From positions 1 to 15,800 of the forward strand of contig RGSV01000007.1 in NCBI GenBank assembly GCA_010025655.1: a DNA stretch of 15,800 nucleotides. Direction: 5' to 3'. Below are positions 1 through 7,688 of the stretch, piece after piece; the stretch's first letter is position 1, and each line of letters starts with the position of its first letter. The position numbers were made by a program, and so were the translations under genes. Source of the stretch: Acidimicrobiia bacterium (GTDB lineage: Bacteria; Actinomycetota; Acidimicrobiia; Acidimicrobiales; Ilumatobacteraceae). Below the pieces are notes generated by a model. It had not been told where the DNA came from. It was given only the letters and a program-made list of their open reading frames with translations, and did no database searches.

Positions 1-994
1 CGAGCGCACCAGACGACTCGGGCAGATACGTGATCGATGCATCGTTCAACTTCAGTTTCTGCAAACTTTCACGCAGCGTTTCGAAATCGTCGGCGTCAAT
101 TGGGAAGAGACCACAGAACACCATCGGCTTGGGGTCGCGATAGCCCTCAAGTGGTGACGCTGCTGGGTGTGCCACATGCGTGACGGTTTCACCCGAACGA
201 GCCTCTCCGACGTCTTTGACACCGGCGATGAGATAGCCCACTTCACCCGCGCCGAGTTCGGCGACCTCTTGAGTTGCTGGGCGGCGCGCACCAATTTCCA
301 ATGCTTCGTGTTCGGCGGTGGCCTGCATGAAGAGCAACTTGTCGCCCTTGCGCATGCGGCCGTTCATCACGCGCACGCTCGAGACCACACCGCGGTATTG
401 GTCGTATTGACTGTCGAAGATCAATGCCTGCAGCGGCTCGTCAGCATTGCCTTGCGGCGCGGGAATGCGAGCGACAATGGCGTCGAGCAACTCGGGAACG
501 CCCTGACCGGTCTTGGCTGAGATGCGCAAGATGTCTTCAGCAGCGATACCGAGCACTTTCTCAATTTCCATCGCGTAGCGATCGGGGTCGGCGGCAGGAA
601 GGTCAATCTTGTTGAGAGCTGCGACGATTTCCAGGTCGTTCTCCAGTGCGAGGTAACAGTTGGCGAGTGTCTGAGCCTCGATGCCCTGCGCGGCGTCAAC
701 CACCAGCACCACGCCCTCGCATGCAGCGAGCGACCGGCTGACCTCGTATCCGAAGTCGACGTGGCCCGGGGTGTCGATGAGGTGCAGGGTGTGGCCCTTC
801 CACTCGACCCGCACATTTTGAGCCTTGATGGTGATGCCGCGCTCACGCTCTAAGTCCATCGAGTCGAGGTATTGGGCGCGCATCTCTCGGGCGTCGACCG
901 CCTTGGTGAGCTCGAGAATGCGGTCAGAGAGCGTCGACTTGCCGTGGTCGATGTGCGCAATGATCGAGAAGTTGCGGATGCGAGACTGTTCCAT
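1..994 (-). CDS. lepA: Elongation factor 4 (LepA), 3' end cut by the window edge
   Basis: LepA/EF4 is a ribosome-bound translational GTPase that acts on stalled or misassembled ribosomes in the cytoplasm. About 331 residues are present of the roughly 600 usual, so the N-terminal half is here and the C-terminal domains lie beyond the left edge. Seen in the translation: the G1 loop AHIDHGKS at residues 13-20, RGIT near 52-55, DTPGH at 74-78 and NKID at 128-131. The last visible part, [19 protein letters not shown], is the typical LepA stretch before the domain ending in GFRCGFLG. The ATG at 994 gives [20 protein letters not shown], the family's normal start; the only in-frame sequence upstream has no ATG or GTG before a stop. 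No clear Shine-Dalgarno precedes it. It is divergent from rpsT, a common lepA/rpsT pairing in actinobacteria. Confidence 0.96.
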   Translation of the reverse strand, partial: MEQSRIRNFSIIAHIDHGKSTLSDRILELTKAVDAREMRAQYLDSMDLERERGITIKAQNVRVEWKGHTLHLIDTPGHVDFGYEVSRSLAACEGVVLVVDAAQGIEAQTLANCYLALENDLEIVAALNKIDLPAADPDRYAMEIEKVLGIAAEDILRISAKTGQGVPELLDAIVARIPAPQGNADEPLQALIFDSQYDQYRGVVSSVRVMNGRMRKGDKLLFMQATAEHEALEIGARRPATQEVAELGAGEVGYLIAGVKDVGEARSGETVTHVAHPAASPLEGYRDPKPMVFCGLFPIDADDFETLRESLQKLKLNDASITYLPESSGAL

Positions 995-1040
995 GAAGGG
1001 GTTGGTGCGACCCGTGAGAAACGAGGCGAAACCAACGAAA

Positions 1041-1046
1041 ATTCTA
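1041..1046 (-). promoter_or_regulatory. Possible -10 box for lepA
   Basis: Read on the minus strand this is TAGAAT, one base from TATAAT, about 47 bases before the lepA ATG. I see no good -35 at 16-18 bp. It is the best candidate in the 139-bp divergent gap between lepA and rpsT, but is supported only by the hexamer. Confidence 0.3.
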
Positions 1047-1118
1047 CTCTTCGCTCACTTCATGGCTGATGCGCTGCGGCGGTTGGGCGGTGCAGTGCGT
1101 CACGCGCAACATCGCTGG

Positions 1119-1124
1119 TAGCGT
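1119..1124 (+). promoter_or_regulatory. Possible -10 box for rpsT
   Basis: TAGCGT fits the actinobacterial TANNNT -10 consensus and ends 9 nt before the rpsT ATG, so transcription could begin 2-3 nt upstream of the gene. No convincing -35 is visible. The gene also lacks a clear Shine-Dalgarno, which agrees with a very short leader. Confidence 0.35.
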
Positions 1125-1133
1125 GGGCGAGCC

Positions 1134-1388
1134 ATGGCAAACATCAAGAGTCAGAAAAAGCGCGTCATCACCAACGCCAAGCGCACCGAGCGCAACAAGG
1201 CCGTGAAGAGCGAAGTGCGCACCCGCGTGAAGGCCGCCCGTGACACCAAGGGCACCCCAGAGAACGCCGAGGCGCTGCGAATGGCCGTCAAGCGACTCGA
1301 TATGGCCGCCGCCAAGCGAATCATTCACCCCAAGCAGGCCGCTCGCAAGAAGAGCCGCCTGATGCGCGCGCTCAACGCCGCAAAGTAA
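1134..1388 (+). CDS. rpsT: 30S ribosomal protein S20
   Basis: S20 binds 16S rRNA early in assembly of the small ribosomal subunit. The 84-residue product has the normal S20 length and the family start MANIKSQKKRVITNAKRTER. It is very rich in Lys and Arg throughout and ends KKSRLMRALNAAK. The ATG at 1134 is the only sensible start. The gene diverges from lepA and faces holA tail to tail, with a 54-bp gap. The lepA-rpsT-holA group is widely conserved, with S20 transcribed against its neighbours in actinobacteria. Confidence 0.97.
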   Translation: MANIKSQKKRVITNAKRTERNKAVKSEVRTRVKAARDTKGTPENAEALRMAVKRLDMAAAKRIIHPKQAARKKSRLMRALNAAK

Positions 1389-1398
1389 CCCGCACTCG

Positions 1399-1413
1399 CC
1401 GGGCGTGACCCGG
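1399..1413 (+). terminator. Weak hairpin between convergent rpsT and holA
   Basis: CCGGG and CCCGG flank a 5-nt loop, giving a perfect 5-bp GC stem 11 bases after the rpsT stop. There is no T run, so it is at most a poor intrinsic terminator. It is the only structure I see in the convergent gap. Confidence 0.25.
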
Positions 1414-1442
1414 TCTGTTAGCCCCGCGCGCTCGTTGCGTCG

Positions 1443-2465
1443 TTAGCGTCGCGCTGCCGAACGTTTGGCGCCGCGTTGCTGCTGACGCGCCGGCATCATG
1501 CGGCTGAGCCGCGCGACGAGCACCTCGAGCACAATCTCGTCTTCAAGACCGGTGCCGCCGCGTAGTGCGCGATCGGCGCGTGCCAACAGGTTGATTGCTT
1601 CGAAGATTTTCTTCGGCCCCATCGCGCGCGTGAGCTCGAGATACTTGCGGCCCTGATAGTCGCTGCGCGACCCGATGAGTGCCATGGCACGCGCCGGGTC
1701 AGACGCACCCGAGCCGTCGAGTCGCATCGCCTTGGTGTAGTGGTTGTGCAAGAGCGCCATCAGCTGAAACGGGTGGTACTCGCCGCTTCGCACCATGCGC
1801 CGCATCATGAAGAGCGCATTGGCCGTGTCGCCCGAGTCGATGGCGTCGGTGAGATCCCACGGCTGCACGCTGCCGGCTTGCCCGAGGAACGGGTCAACGT
1901 CGTCGAAGGTCAGGCGATGCTTGGGCCCGTAAGTCGAGGTAAGCACCTCAATGAGGCCGGGCAGGCGTGCTGCGTCTTGCCCGAGCCAATCGGCAACTTC
2001 TTCGAGTGCGAGCGCGTCGATTTTCAGCCCAGCTTCGATGAACTTGGTCTTGTACCACTCCATCAGTTCGCGACGCTTCGACGGCGGCGTGGTTTCGAAG
2101 ATTGCGGTGCCCGACTTTTTCATGGCGTCATTCAGCGCTTTGCCGATTTTCCCCTTGGCAGTGAAGACGAGGTGACAGTGGTCAGCAGGTGCGCGCAGGT
2201 AGTCAACAAGTGGAGCCGAGTCGAGCGGCGTCGTGTCGACGTTGCGCACGACCACCACACGGCGGTCAGAAAAGAGCGACTGTGTCTGGGCGGCATTCAC
2301 CACTTGGCGCACCATCACGTCGCGATCGTCGGCCTGCACTTCGGCGAGGTCATATGACTCATAGACCGACGAGCGGTCGGCGTCACCGACGAGTTCGTCA
2401 ACGAGCTCGCTGAGTCGCGCTGAGATGAGTCGTTCGTCGTCACCGCTGACGAGGTAGGTGGGCAC
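1443..2465 (-). CDS. holA: DNA polymerase III delta subunit
   Basis: HolA is the clamp-loader subunit that opens the beta sliding clamp during replication. The product is 340 residues, normal for the family. It begins VPTYLVSGDDERLISARLSE (first V read as Met), matching the usual HolA opening in which a short strand leads into the nucleotide-fold domain. It continues with RRVVVVRNVD, DHCHLVFTAKGK and SGTAIFETTPPSKRRELMEW, and has the helical collar with WDLTDAIDSGDTANALFMMRR and MALLHNHYTKAMRL. The GTG at 2465 is chosen because it gives this N-terminus; a longer open frame reaches 2672 but that part lies inside comEC. A GGAGG lies only 1 nt before the GTG, too close for an ideal ribosome site. 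The start overlaps the end of comEC by 26 bp, so the two are probably translated from one message. Confidence 0.93.
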   Translation of the reverse strand: MPTYLVSGDDERLISARLSELVDELVGDADRSSVYESYDLAEVQADDRDVMVRQVVNAAQTQSLFSDRRVVVVRNVDTTPLDSAPLVDYLRAPADHCHLVFTAKGKIGKALNDAMKKSGTAIFETTPPSKRRELMEWYKTKFIEAGLKIDALALEEVADWLGQDAARLPGLIEVLTSTYGPKHRLTFDDVDPFLGQAGSVQPWDLTDAIDSGDTANALFMMRRMVRSGEYHPFQLMALLHNHYTKAMRLDGSGASDPARAMALIGSRSDYQGRKYLELTRAMGPKKIFEAINLLARADRALRGGTGLEDEIVLEVLVARLSRMMPARQQQRGAKRSAARR

Positions 2466-3936
2466 CCCTCCAGCGTGGCATGAGGGTGAGCGGTCGCGCG
2501 ACCCATACGGCGCGAGCCAGGCCGAGCAACACGAGAATCCATACCACGGCATTGGCGACGCCGCGAGGGCCGACGCGTGCGCCGAGTTCGGCCACCCACC
2601 ACACCCAGCGCACACACGCCACGACTGGCGACACCACGATGACTGCGATCGGGTCGGGTGCGACGGCGGCAATGGCCAAGAGCGGCACGGCAGTGGTCAT
2701 CACGATCGAGGCGACAGGCACCGCCAGCGGGTTTGCTATGAGTGACACGCTCGGCAGTGATCCGAACCACCAGAGGGAAAACGGTGCGACAGCAAGTTGT
2801 GCAGCGAGCGTGGCGGTGGCGACTTCACCCATCCATCGAGTGACGCGTATGCCCACGACGTGTCGCACCACTTTGCCCACGGCCTCGCGCACGCCGTCGC
2901 TCAGTTGTGGCGCGAGCACGACGAGCCCAGCGGTTGCCGCGACCGACAACAAGAAGCCAACTTGCATCGTCGCGAGTGGGTCAGCGATGACCACCAGCAT
3001 CACCGTGATGGCGAGTGCGCGCAGCGGCAAGGCATCGCGCCCGACAGCAAACCCAACCTGCACCACCGCCGCCATGGTGGCAGCGCGCACGACGCTGGGT
3101 TCAAAGCGGGTGACGAGCGCGAAGAATGCGATGATGCCGAGTGCCATCGCCAGTCGCCACCAACGCGAGAGTCGACGCAAGCCCGGTGTGAGACTGGCCA
3201 GAAGTAAGGCGACGTTTTGCCCCGACACGGCCAGCAGATGACCGAGGCCCGACGCACGAAACACTTCGGTCATGCGCGCGGGTTGACCCGAGTCATCACC
3301 CAACACGAGGCCGCGAGCCAGGGCGGCATCGTGCGGGTGTGTGGTGCGCAAACCGTGGTCGATCATTTCATGCACCCGATTGGCGGCCCGGTGCCACGGC
3401 GCCACCGCGGACAACACGGCGTGCACGGTGACGTTGCGCAGTTCTCCTTGAATATGGCGGCCGGCCACAAAGCGCAGGCGGCGTGCATCGAGGGCGGCGC
3501 GTTCTGCATCGAGCACAAGGCGATCACCCGTACGCACCGCGAGCAGAGCTCCCCTGCCCGTGCCGTGTTGTGTGAGGCGGAATCGTTCGCCCGCAACACG
3601 CACCACGACGGTGACTGCGCCGCGGCGGCTTTGTGCATCGCTCACTGCAGTGGCAACACCCGAGAACTCGCCTAGTTGCGGTGTCATGAGTGCTTGCCAA
3701 TGCGAAGCACCATGTGCGGCGAGCACCAACAACACGGCGGTGACGGCAACGACGATTCTGCGATTCGTGAGTGCACGCCACACCGTGACCGAGACCGCGA
3801 TTGCAGCCACCAACCACCACATGGCACTCGCCCGCACCACCACCGTCGTAGATCGCGACGCCAACTCGATACCGACTCGTGCCGCGACGATGCAGCCGAG
3901 CGCGACGAGTGCCAAGCGCGCGCCGTGGTCTCGCAT
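2440..3936 (-). CDS. comEC: ComEC/Rec2-type competence channel protein
   Basis: ComEC forms the inner-membrane channel that carries single-stranded DNA into the cell during natural transformation. The 498-residue product has two or three membrane segments near the N-terminus, a soluble stretch (VRVAGERFRLTQHGTGRG...), then the Competence domain. That domain shows the signature GHLLAVSGQNVALLLASL, followed by DPLATMQVGFLLSVAATAGL and several more helices. It ends after the Competence domain with no C-terminal metallo-beta-lactamase (HxHxDH) domain, so it is the short type. The ATG at 3936 is preferred: an upstream in-frame extension to 4227 is hydrophilic, of odd composition and lies opposite the plus-strand membrane gene. 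No clear promoter or Shine-Dalgarno was found. It overlaps holA downstream. Confidence 0.88.
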   Translation of the reverse strand: MRDHGARLALVALGCIVAARVGIELASRSTTVVVRASAMWWLVAAIAVSVTVWRALTNRRIVVAVTAVLLVLAAHGASHWQALMTPQLGEFSGVATAVSDAQSRRGAVTVVVRVAGERFRLTQHGTGRGALLAVRTGDRLVLDAERAALDARRLRFVAGRHIQGELRNVTVHAVLSAVAPWHRAANRVHEMIDHGLRTTHPHDAALARGLVLGDDSGQPARMTEVFRASGLGHLLAVSGQNVALLLASLTPGLRRLSRWWRLAMALGIIAFFALVTRFEPSVVRAATMAAVVQVGFAVGRDALPLRALAITVMLVVIADPLATMQVGFLLSVAATAGLVVLAPQLSDGVREAVGKVVRHVVGIRVTRWMGEVATATLAAQLAVAPFSLWWFGSLPSVSLIANPLAVPVASIVMTTAVPLLAIAAVAPDPIAVIVVSPVVACVRWVWWVAELGARVGPRGVANAVVWILVLLGLARAVWVARPLTLMPRWRGAHLPRQR

Positions 3937-3948
3937 AACATGGCGAGC
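3936..3948 (+). promoter_or_regulatory. Candidate leaderless promoter of the small membrane gene
   Basis: TAACAT at 3936-3941 is followed by 7 nt and then the GTG at 3949. This matches the TANNNT-N6/7-start pattern of other genes in this window. The box overlaps the comEC start codon on the other strand, so the two genes may interfere. It was used to choose the start, so it is not independent evidence. Confidence 0.35.
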
Positions 3949-4350
3949 GTGTCGGTACCCGGTGGCATCGTCGCCTACCGCACGATGTTGCGTCGTCGCG
4001 GTGGTGTCGTCGCCCTGATTGGCGCCGCCAGTGTCGCCGTGAGCGGTGGTGTGTTGCTGCTGTTGCCGGGGCGCATCGCGGGCTTGGTCGGCTTTGCGTT
4101 GCTCATTGCGAGTTGTCCGGTGCTCGTGGCGTTTGGTGTGCCGATTGCGTCGGGGTTGAGCACCATTGCGACCGGAGTCGCCACAAGCCTCGCCCTGTGG
4201 TTCGTCGTCGGGCAGTTGGCCGCCCATCTGGCTACCCGTGAGGCAGTCGCCGACTGGCGAACGTGGTGGGCGAAGTTTGCGCCGTTCGCCGTGATGATGT
4301 CACTCGGCGGATTCGTTGGCTTCGGAATCTTTGCACTCGCCACGCTGTAG
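3949..4350 (+). CDS. Small four-helix membrane protein of unknown function
   Basis: I do not recognise the family. From the GTG at 3949 the product is 133 residues: a short basic N-terminus with MLRRR, then four hydrophobic segments, roughly at residues 18-38, 42-60, 63-86 and 112-132. The only long polar stretch, ATREAVADWRTWWAKF, lies before the last helix. Other possible starts are ATG 3940 and ATG 3985; a longer frame from 3676 is antisense to comEC and unlikely. GTG 3949 is preferred because a -10-like TAACAT lies 7 nt before it. The gene sits between comEA and comEC on the opposite strand. Its clean hydrophobic pattern argues that it is real, but whether it takes part in DNA uptake is unknown. 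Confidence 0.65.
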   Translation: MSVPGGIVAYRTMLRRRGGVVALIGAASVAVSGGVLLLLPGRIAGLVGFALLIASCPVLVAFGVPIASGLSTIATGVATSLALWFVVGQLAAHLATREAVADWRTWWAKFAPFAVMMSLGGFVGFGIFALATL

Positions 4351-4392
4351 CCGGCGCTCGCCGCACCACTGCCAGAGTTCGTCGATTCGATG

Positions 4393-5070
4393 TCACGACA
4401 CCGAGACCATTGCCCGCATCTCCACCAGTTTCGCTGGGCCGATGCCGCGCACCGCAAGTAGGTCGTCAACCGTTGCGTACGGGCCGTGTCGCTCGCGGTG
4501 CTCGACGATTGCGCGAGCCGTCGATGGGCCGACACCGGGCAGTTGATCGAGCTCAGCGACACTGGCGCGATTGATATTGACGAGGCGCGGGGCTGAGACG
4601 CCCGACGTTGAACGTGATCCGGCTGGCGCCAGCGTTTCGCCCTTGCGCGGTATCACCAGCTGTTCGCCGTCGCCCAGTTGCAGCGCGAGATTCACGGCGC
4701 GCACATCGGCTTGGCTCGTCAGCCCACCTGCGGCGCGAACGGCGTCGTCTCCGCGTGCTCCGACCGGCAATTCATAGACACCAGGTTCGGCGACCGCGCC
4801 AACAACGTGCACGACGATCGTGAGGCTCGCAACGGGTGTGGGTAGCGCAACGGGCGTGAGCAGTGCCCCAACATCTGGTGTTGCTAGCGCGGCGCGCCCA
4901 ACATCTGGTGCCGCACTGGTCGCAGGCGCATAGGGAATCTGTGATTCAACGGGTGGGGCCGGCGCACGCACCATCCACCAGACGGCGAACACCGCAAGCG
5001 GCACACCGAAGACGGCCGCCACGACGCGCTGCCAGCCCCACCACACGAACAATCGACGTAACGGTTCCAC
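4393..5070 (-). CDS. comEA: ComEA-type DNA-binding competence protein
   Basis: ComEA is the membrane-anchored receptor that binds incoming double-stranded DNA outside the cytoplasmic membrane. The 225-residue product has a basic start (MEPLRRLF), one membrane segment at about residues 15-35, then an Ala/Pro-rich linker. An SLBB-like domain follows at about 83-145 (VVHVVGAVAEPGVYELPVGA). The C-terminal pair of helix-hairpin-helix motifs begins LVNINRASVAELDQLPGVGP and ends with AVRGIGPAKL. The start is a GTG at 5070, chosen because the anchor helix follows at once; no clear Shine-Dalgarno or -10 box was seen. Downstream the convergent small membrane gene separates it from comEC, while in many genomes the two are adjacent on one strand. 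Confidence 0.9.
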   Translation of the reverse strand: MEPLRRLFVWWGWQRVVAAVFGVPLAVFAVWWMVRAPAPPVESQIPYAPATSAAPDVGRAALATPDVGALLTPVALPTPVASLTIVVHVVGAVAEPGVYELPVGARGDDAVRAAGGLTSQADVRAVNLALQLGDGEQLVIPRKGETLAPAGSRSTSGVSAPRLVNINRASVAELDQLPGVGPSTARAIVEHRERHGPYATVDDLLAVRGIGPAKLVEMRAMVSVS

Positions 5071-5113
5071 ACCCGTGGTGTGCGCGGGTGGGCGGTTTCG
5101 GCAACACCACCGT

Positions 5114-5151
5114 GCAGGGTCGACGGGTCAGCGCAGGGCCGACGCGTCAGC
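5114..5151. repeat. Two-copy 19-bp tandem repeat
   Basis: Units at 5114-5132 (GCAGGGTCGACGGGTCAGC) and 5133-5151 are adjacent and match at 17 of 19 bases. They lie in the 103-bp gap between the DUF2231-type gene and comEA, so a regulatory role is possible but nothing shows it. Slippage duplication is the plainest explanation. Confidence 0.6.
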
Positions 5152-5173
5152 GAGGCAGCGTTGAGACTCCGAG

Positions 5174-5707
5174 CTAGTCGTCGTCGCCGCGCTCACCGCG
5201 TTCGCCGCCGCGCTCACCGCGTTCGCCAACCTTGACGTCAGACCAGACCGATTTGGCTCCTGAGTGACCTGCATCAAAGACTGTCCAGCTGGCGGCGCCT
5301 GCACTTACCACCAGAGCGACAGCCACGACCAGACGTAGCCACTTCGGTGACGATGGAGCCGCCGATCGACGCTTTATCACCCATGGCACCACGACGATGG
5401 CGACCAGTACGACAAGAAAGAACACGATTGACATCGTGCGAGCCGCCTCACCGGCTTCAACGTGAGCGCGAAGCTGTGAGCGATTTGCCGTGTCTTCAAC
5501 ACCCTCTTCGAGCGCCTCACCCGAACCTGCAGCCAGGATCGCACCAAGAGTTCCAATGCCAGTGACAGTCAGGGTGGCCCACTGATAGCGATGCCACCAC
5601 GTCGGGCGCACCAACATCAGAATGACACCGAGTGTTGCCAGCGGAATGAGAACCGCTGGAAGGTGCACGAAAAGTGGATGGGAAGGTATTCCGCCGAGTG
5701 TGTCCAT
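5174..5707 (-). CDS. DUF2231-type membrane protein
   Basis: The 177-residue product starts MDTLGGIPSHPLFVHLPAVL, the typical opening of DUF2231 membrane proteins (a short G-x-P-x-HPxxVHxP motif running into the first helix). Four hydrophobic segments are visible, near residues 17-34, 42-60, 92-112 and 127-147. The first loop contains an acidic stretch (EALEEGVEDTANRSQLRAHVEAGE) and the last helix leads to a soluble tail ending in repeated GERGERG and DDD. The function of the family is not established; the two His residues could bind metal or haem, which is inference. ATG 5707 is preferred over an upstream ATG at 5755 because it restores the family start and has a -10 box 7 nt upstream. Confidence 0.8.
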   Translation of the reverse strand: MDTLGGIPSHPLFVHLPAVLIPLATLGVILMLVRPTWWHRYQWATLTVTGIGTLGAILAAGSGEALEEGVEDTANRSQLRAHVEAGEAARTMSIVFFLVVLVAIVVVPWVIKRRSAAPSSPKWLRLVVAVALVVSAGAASWTVFDAGHSGAKSVWSDVKVGERGERGGERGERGDDD

Positions 5708-5720
5708 ATCTACGACCGTA
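5708..5720 (-). promoter_or_regulatory. Leaderless-type promoter of the DUF2231 gene
   Basis: On the minus strand TACGGT (5720-5715) is followed by 7 nt and the ATG at 5707. This fits the actinobacterial -10 consensus TANNNT with transcription starting at or next to the start codon. No Shine-Dalgarno is present. Confidence 0.5.
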
Positions 5721-5832
5721 CGCCATCGAGGCGGTCCTGCCACGAGTAGACCCACCTAACACGGCAGCGACATGCGGCACTCGGGCAAAACTGCGGATGC
5801 GGGCGGCGGGTGCAGCGAATGCGAGTGACGAG

Positions 5833-6555
5833 TTAGGCGTAGAGCATGCCGGTCATGCGCCGGCGATACACCGACGTGCGCGGATCACCCGGGCCCATCG
5901 TCTCCAAAATCTCGAGGAAGCGTTTGCGTGCCTCTTCGTCGGCCTTGACTAATGGCAGCAGTGCGTCAAGTTGCGTCGCGTAATTGTCTTCGGGCACAAA
6001 CATGTCCTTTGCTTTTTCGACTAGCGCTGCAATCTTTGGCGACTGCGGCACTCGCTGCAAAATCTCGAGCGCGCCGGTCACGTCGTTGCGCGACAGCAAG
6101 AGCGCGGCAAGGGCCAAGACCACCTGTTCGTTCTGCGGCTCCATCTTCAACGCTTCGCGCAGACTGGCCTCGTCGCCACGCGCCAGCAGTGCGGCGACGT
6201 CAAGCACTTCTCCTTCGGGCACGAGCTTGCCGACGAACTCGCGCACCGCGTGCTCAGGCTGAGCACCCATGAATGCATCGACGGGCTGGCCGTTCTTCAT
6301 TGCCACCACCATCGGAATCGACTGCACCTGAAATGCCTGGGCGATGCCAGGGTTGCGATCGACATCGACCTTGGCGAGCACCACCTTGCCGTTGGTCGCT
6401 TTCACCACTTTTTCGAGAATCGGCCCGAGTGTTTTGCATGGCCCACACCACGTGGCCCACAGATCGACGATGACGGGGGTCGTCTTTGAGCGCTCAAGCA
6501 CGTCACGTTGGAAGGTGGCGTCAGAGACGTCGATGACACTCACCACTTGATTCAC
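5833..6555 (-). CDS. Thioredoxin-domain protein with C-terminal TPR region (CnoX/YbbN-like)
   Basis: A 240-residue cytoplasmic protein. Residues 1-110 are a thioredoxin fold with the intact active site WCGPCK at 36-41 and the cis-proline in SIPM at 79-82, so it could be redox active. Residues 115-240 are helical and repeat-like (ALAALLLSRNDVTGALEILQ), matching the TPR tail of the CnoX/YbbN family. Members of that family act as chaperone-like holdases, and not all retain reductase activity; the CGPC here suggests both could apply. The start is GTG 6555, giving MNQVVSVIDVSDATF; there is a TATCGT -10 box 6 nt before it and no Shine-Dalgarno. It is divergent from the phosphotransferase gene, with 54 bp between the start codons. 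Confidence 0.92.
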   Translation of the reverse strand: MNQVVSVIDVSDATFQRDVLERSKTTPVIVDLWATWCGPCKTLGPILEKVVKATNGKVVLAKVDVDRNPGIAQAFQVQSIPMVVAMKNGQPVDAFMGAQPEHAVREFVGKLVPEGEVLDVAALLARGDEASLREALKMEPQNEQVVLALAALLLSRNDVTGALEILQRVPQSPKIAALVEKAKDMFVPEDNYATQLDALLPLVKADEEARKRFLEILETMGPGDPRTSVYRRRMTGMLYA

Positions 6556-6567
6556 GCGCCCACGATA
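6556..6567 (-). promoter_or_regulatory. Leaderless-type promoter of the thioredoxin gene
   Basis: On the minus strand TATCGT (6567-6562), then 6 nt, then the GTG start at 6555. The box is close to TATAAT and its distance predicts a transcript that begins at the start codon. No good -35 was found. Confidence 0.6.
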
Positions 6568-6597
6568 CCGCTCGGTGTGTCGGTGGGCAGAGGCGAG

Positions 6598-6609
6598 TAG
6601 TTTCGTCGC
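6598..6609 (+). promoter_or_regulatory. Leaderless-type promoter of the phosphotransferase gene
   Basis: TAGTTT (6598-6603), then 6 nt, then the ATG at 6610. It has the same spacing as the divergent thioredoxin promoter 30 bp away, so the upstream parts of the two promoters must overlap. Confidence 0.55.
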
Positions 6610-7650
6610 ATGGTCGATGCAGCCCGCGACGGCATCAATGTCGACACCGTCACGCCGTGGCTGGTGGCCAATGTGGCAGGGTTCACTGCCCCGTTCACCT
6701 CACAGGTGATCGCTGGAGGCCACTCGAACCTCACGTTCAAACTCACCGACGCCAAGGGTGTGCACTACGTGTTACGCCGACCGCCGTTGTCACACACCCT
6801 GGCGAGCGCGCACGACATGGGTCGCGAACACCGCATCATTCATGCACTACGCAACACGAACGTGCCGGTTGCGCCAGCACTTGCGATGTGCACCGACGTG
6901 GAAGTGAATGGTGCACCGTTTTATGTGATGGGGTTCGTCGACGGCCATGTCGTGCGTGATGCCGTGATCGCCGAGCGTGTGTTGAGCGAAACGGCACGAC
7001 GCACGGCGAGCGAATCGCTGATTGACACGATGGCGGCAATTCACGCAGTTGATCTGAACGCTGTTGGTCTTGCCGACCTCGCAAAGCATGAGGGGTATAT
7101 CGCTCGCCAGCTGAAGCGGTGGTACGGGCAGTTCAACGCACAAAAGACTCGTGACTTGCCGCTGATCGACGAGGTGCATGATGCACTGGCGGCGCGAATC
7201 CCCGAACAAGGTCCAGCCACGATTGTGCACGGCGACTATCGGCTCGACAACTGCATCGTGAACGATGATGGCCGCATCGTGGCGGTGTTGGATTGGGAAA
7301 TCTGCACGCTCGGCGACCCGCTCGCCGACCTCGGATTGTTGATGGCGTATTACACCGGACCCGACGACGAGTCGTCGGCGTGGCAAGCGCAAGCCAATCG
7401 GGTGAAAGGGTTCCTCAATCGGGCAGATCTCGTCGAGCGATATGCGCGCATCACCAAGCGCGATGTGTCACAGCTCGACTTTTACACCTCGTTTGCGTTC
7501 TGGAAGCTTGCCTGCATCATCGAGGGCGTGTATGCCAGATATCTCGGTGGCGCATTGGGCGATCGAAGTGCCAGCGAGTTGGCGCCGTTTGCTGCCCAAG
7601 TTGAGTCGGCTGTGACAGCTGCACACCGTTATCTGTCGCGCCTGCGTTGA
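6610..7650 (+). CDS. Phosphotransferase family protein (APH fold, ACAD10/11-like)
   Basis: A 346-residue kinase-fold protein of the aminoglycoside phosphotransferase (APH) superfamily. Visible parts: a Gly-rich ATP loop GGHSNLTF at residues 36-43, REHR near 72-75 for the helix that pairs with the ATP site, the catalytic loop HGDYRLDN at 207-214 with D209 as expected base, and the metal-binding DWE at 228-230 followed by GDPLADLG. This GDPLADL form is typical of the branch related to the N-terminal domain of human ACAD10/ACAD11, common and multi-copy in actinobacteria. That branch has been linked to hydroxyacyl-CoA phosphorylation in fatty-acid breakdown. The substrate here cannot be read from sequence and antibiotic resistance should not be assumed. 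The ATG at 6610 fits the family start length and the -10 box. Confidence 0.88.
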   Translation: MVDAARDGINVDTVTPWLVANVAGFTAPFTSQVIAGGHSNLTFKLTDAKGVHYVLRRPPLSHTLASAHDMGREHRIIHALRNTNVPVAPALAMCTDVEVNGAPFYVMGFVDGHVVRDAVIAERVLSETARRTASESLIDTMAAIHAVDLNAVGLADLAKHEGYIARQLKRWYGQFNAQKTRDLPLIDEVHDALAARIPEQGPATIVHGDYRLDNCIVNDDGRIVAVLDWEICTLGDPLADLGLLMAYYTGPDDESSAWQAQANRVKGFLNRADLVERYARITKRDVSQLDFYTSFAFWKLACIIEGVYARYLGGALGDRSASELAPFAAQVESAVTAAHRYLSRLR

Positions 7651-7688
7651 GTCGCCGGGCATTCAACCGTGGTCGCAGGGCATTTGCG

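Noticed and set aside
2480..3241. Plus-strand frame of about 250 residues opposite comEC
   Set aside because: It is Thr/Ala/Ser/Arg-rich with no domain, and the minus strand encodes the ComEC signature across the same bases.
3937..4227. 97-residue N-terminal extension of ComEC
   Set aside because: The extension is rich in Gln, Arg, Thr and His without a membrane segment or motif, and lies opposite the credible plus-strand membrane gene.
4352..4363. Short palindrome after the small membrane gene as a terminator
   Set aside because: The arms CGGCG and CGCCG leave only a 2-nt loop and there is no T run; in GC-rich DNA this is expected by chance.
6610..7650. Aminoglycoside resistance gene
   Set aside because: The APH-fold motifs are present, but the GDPLADLG branch is a large family of metabolic phosphotransferases in actinobacteria; nothing points to antibiotics.
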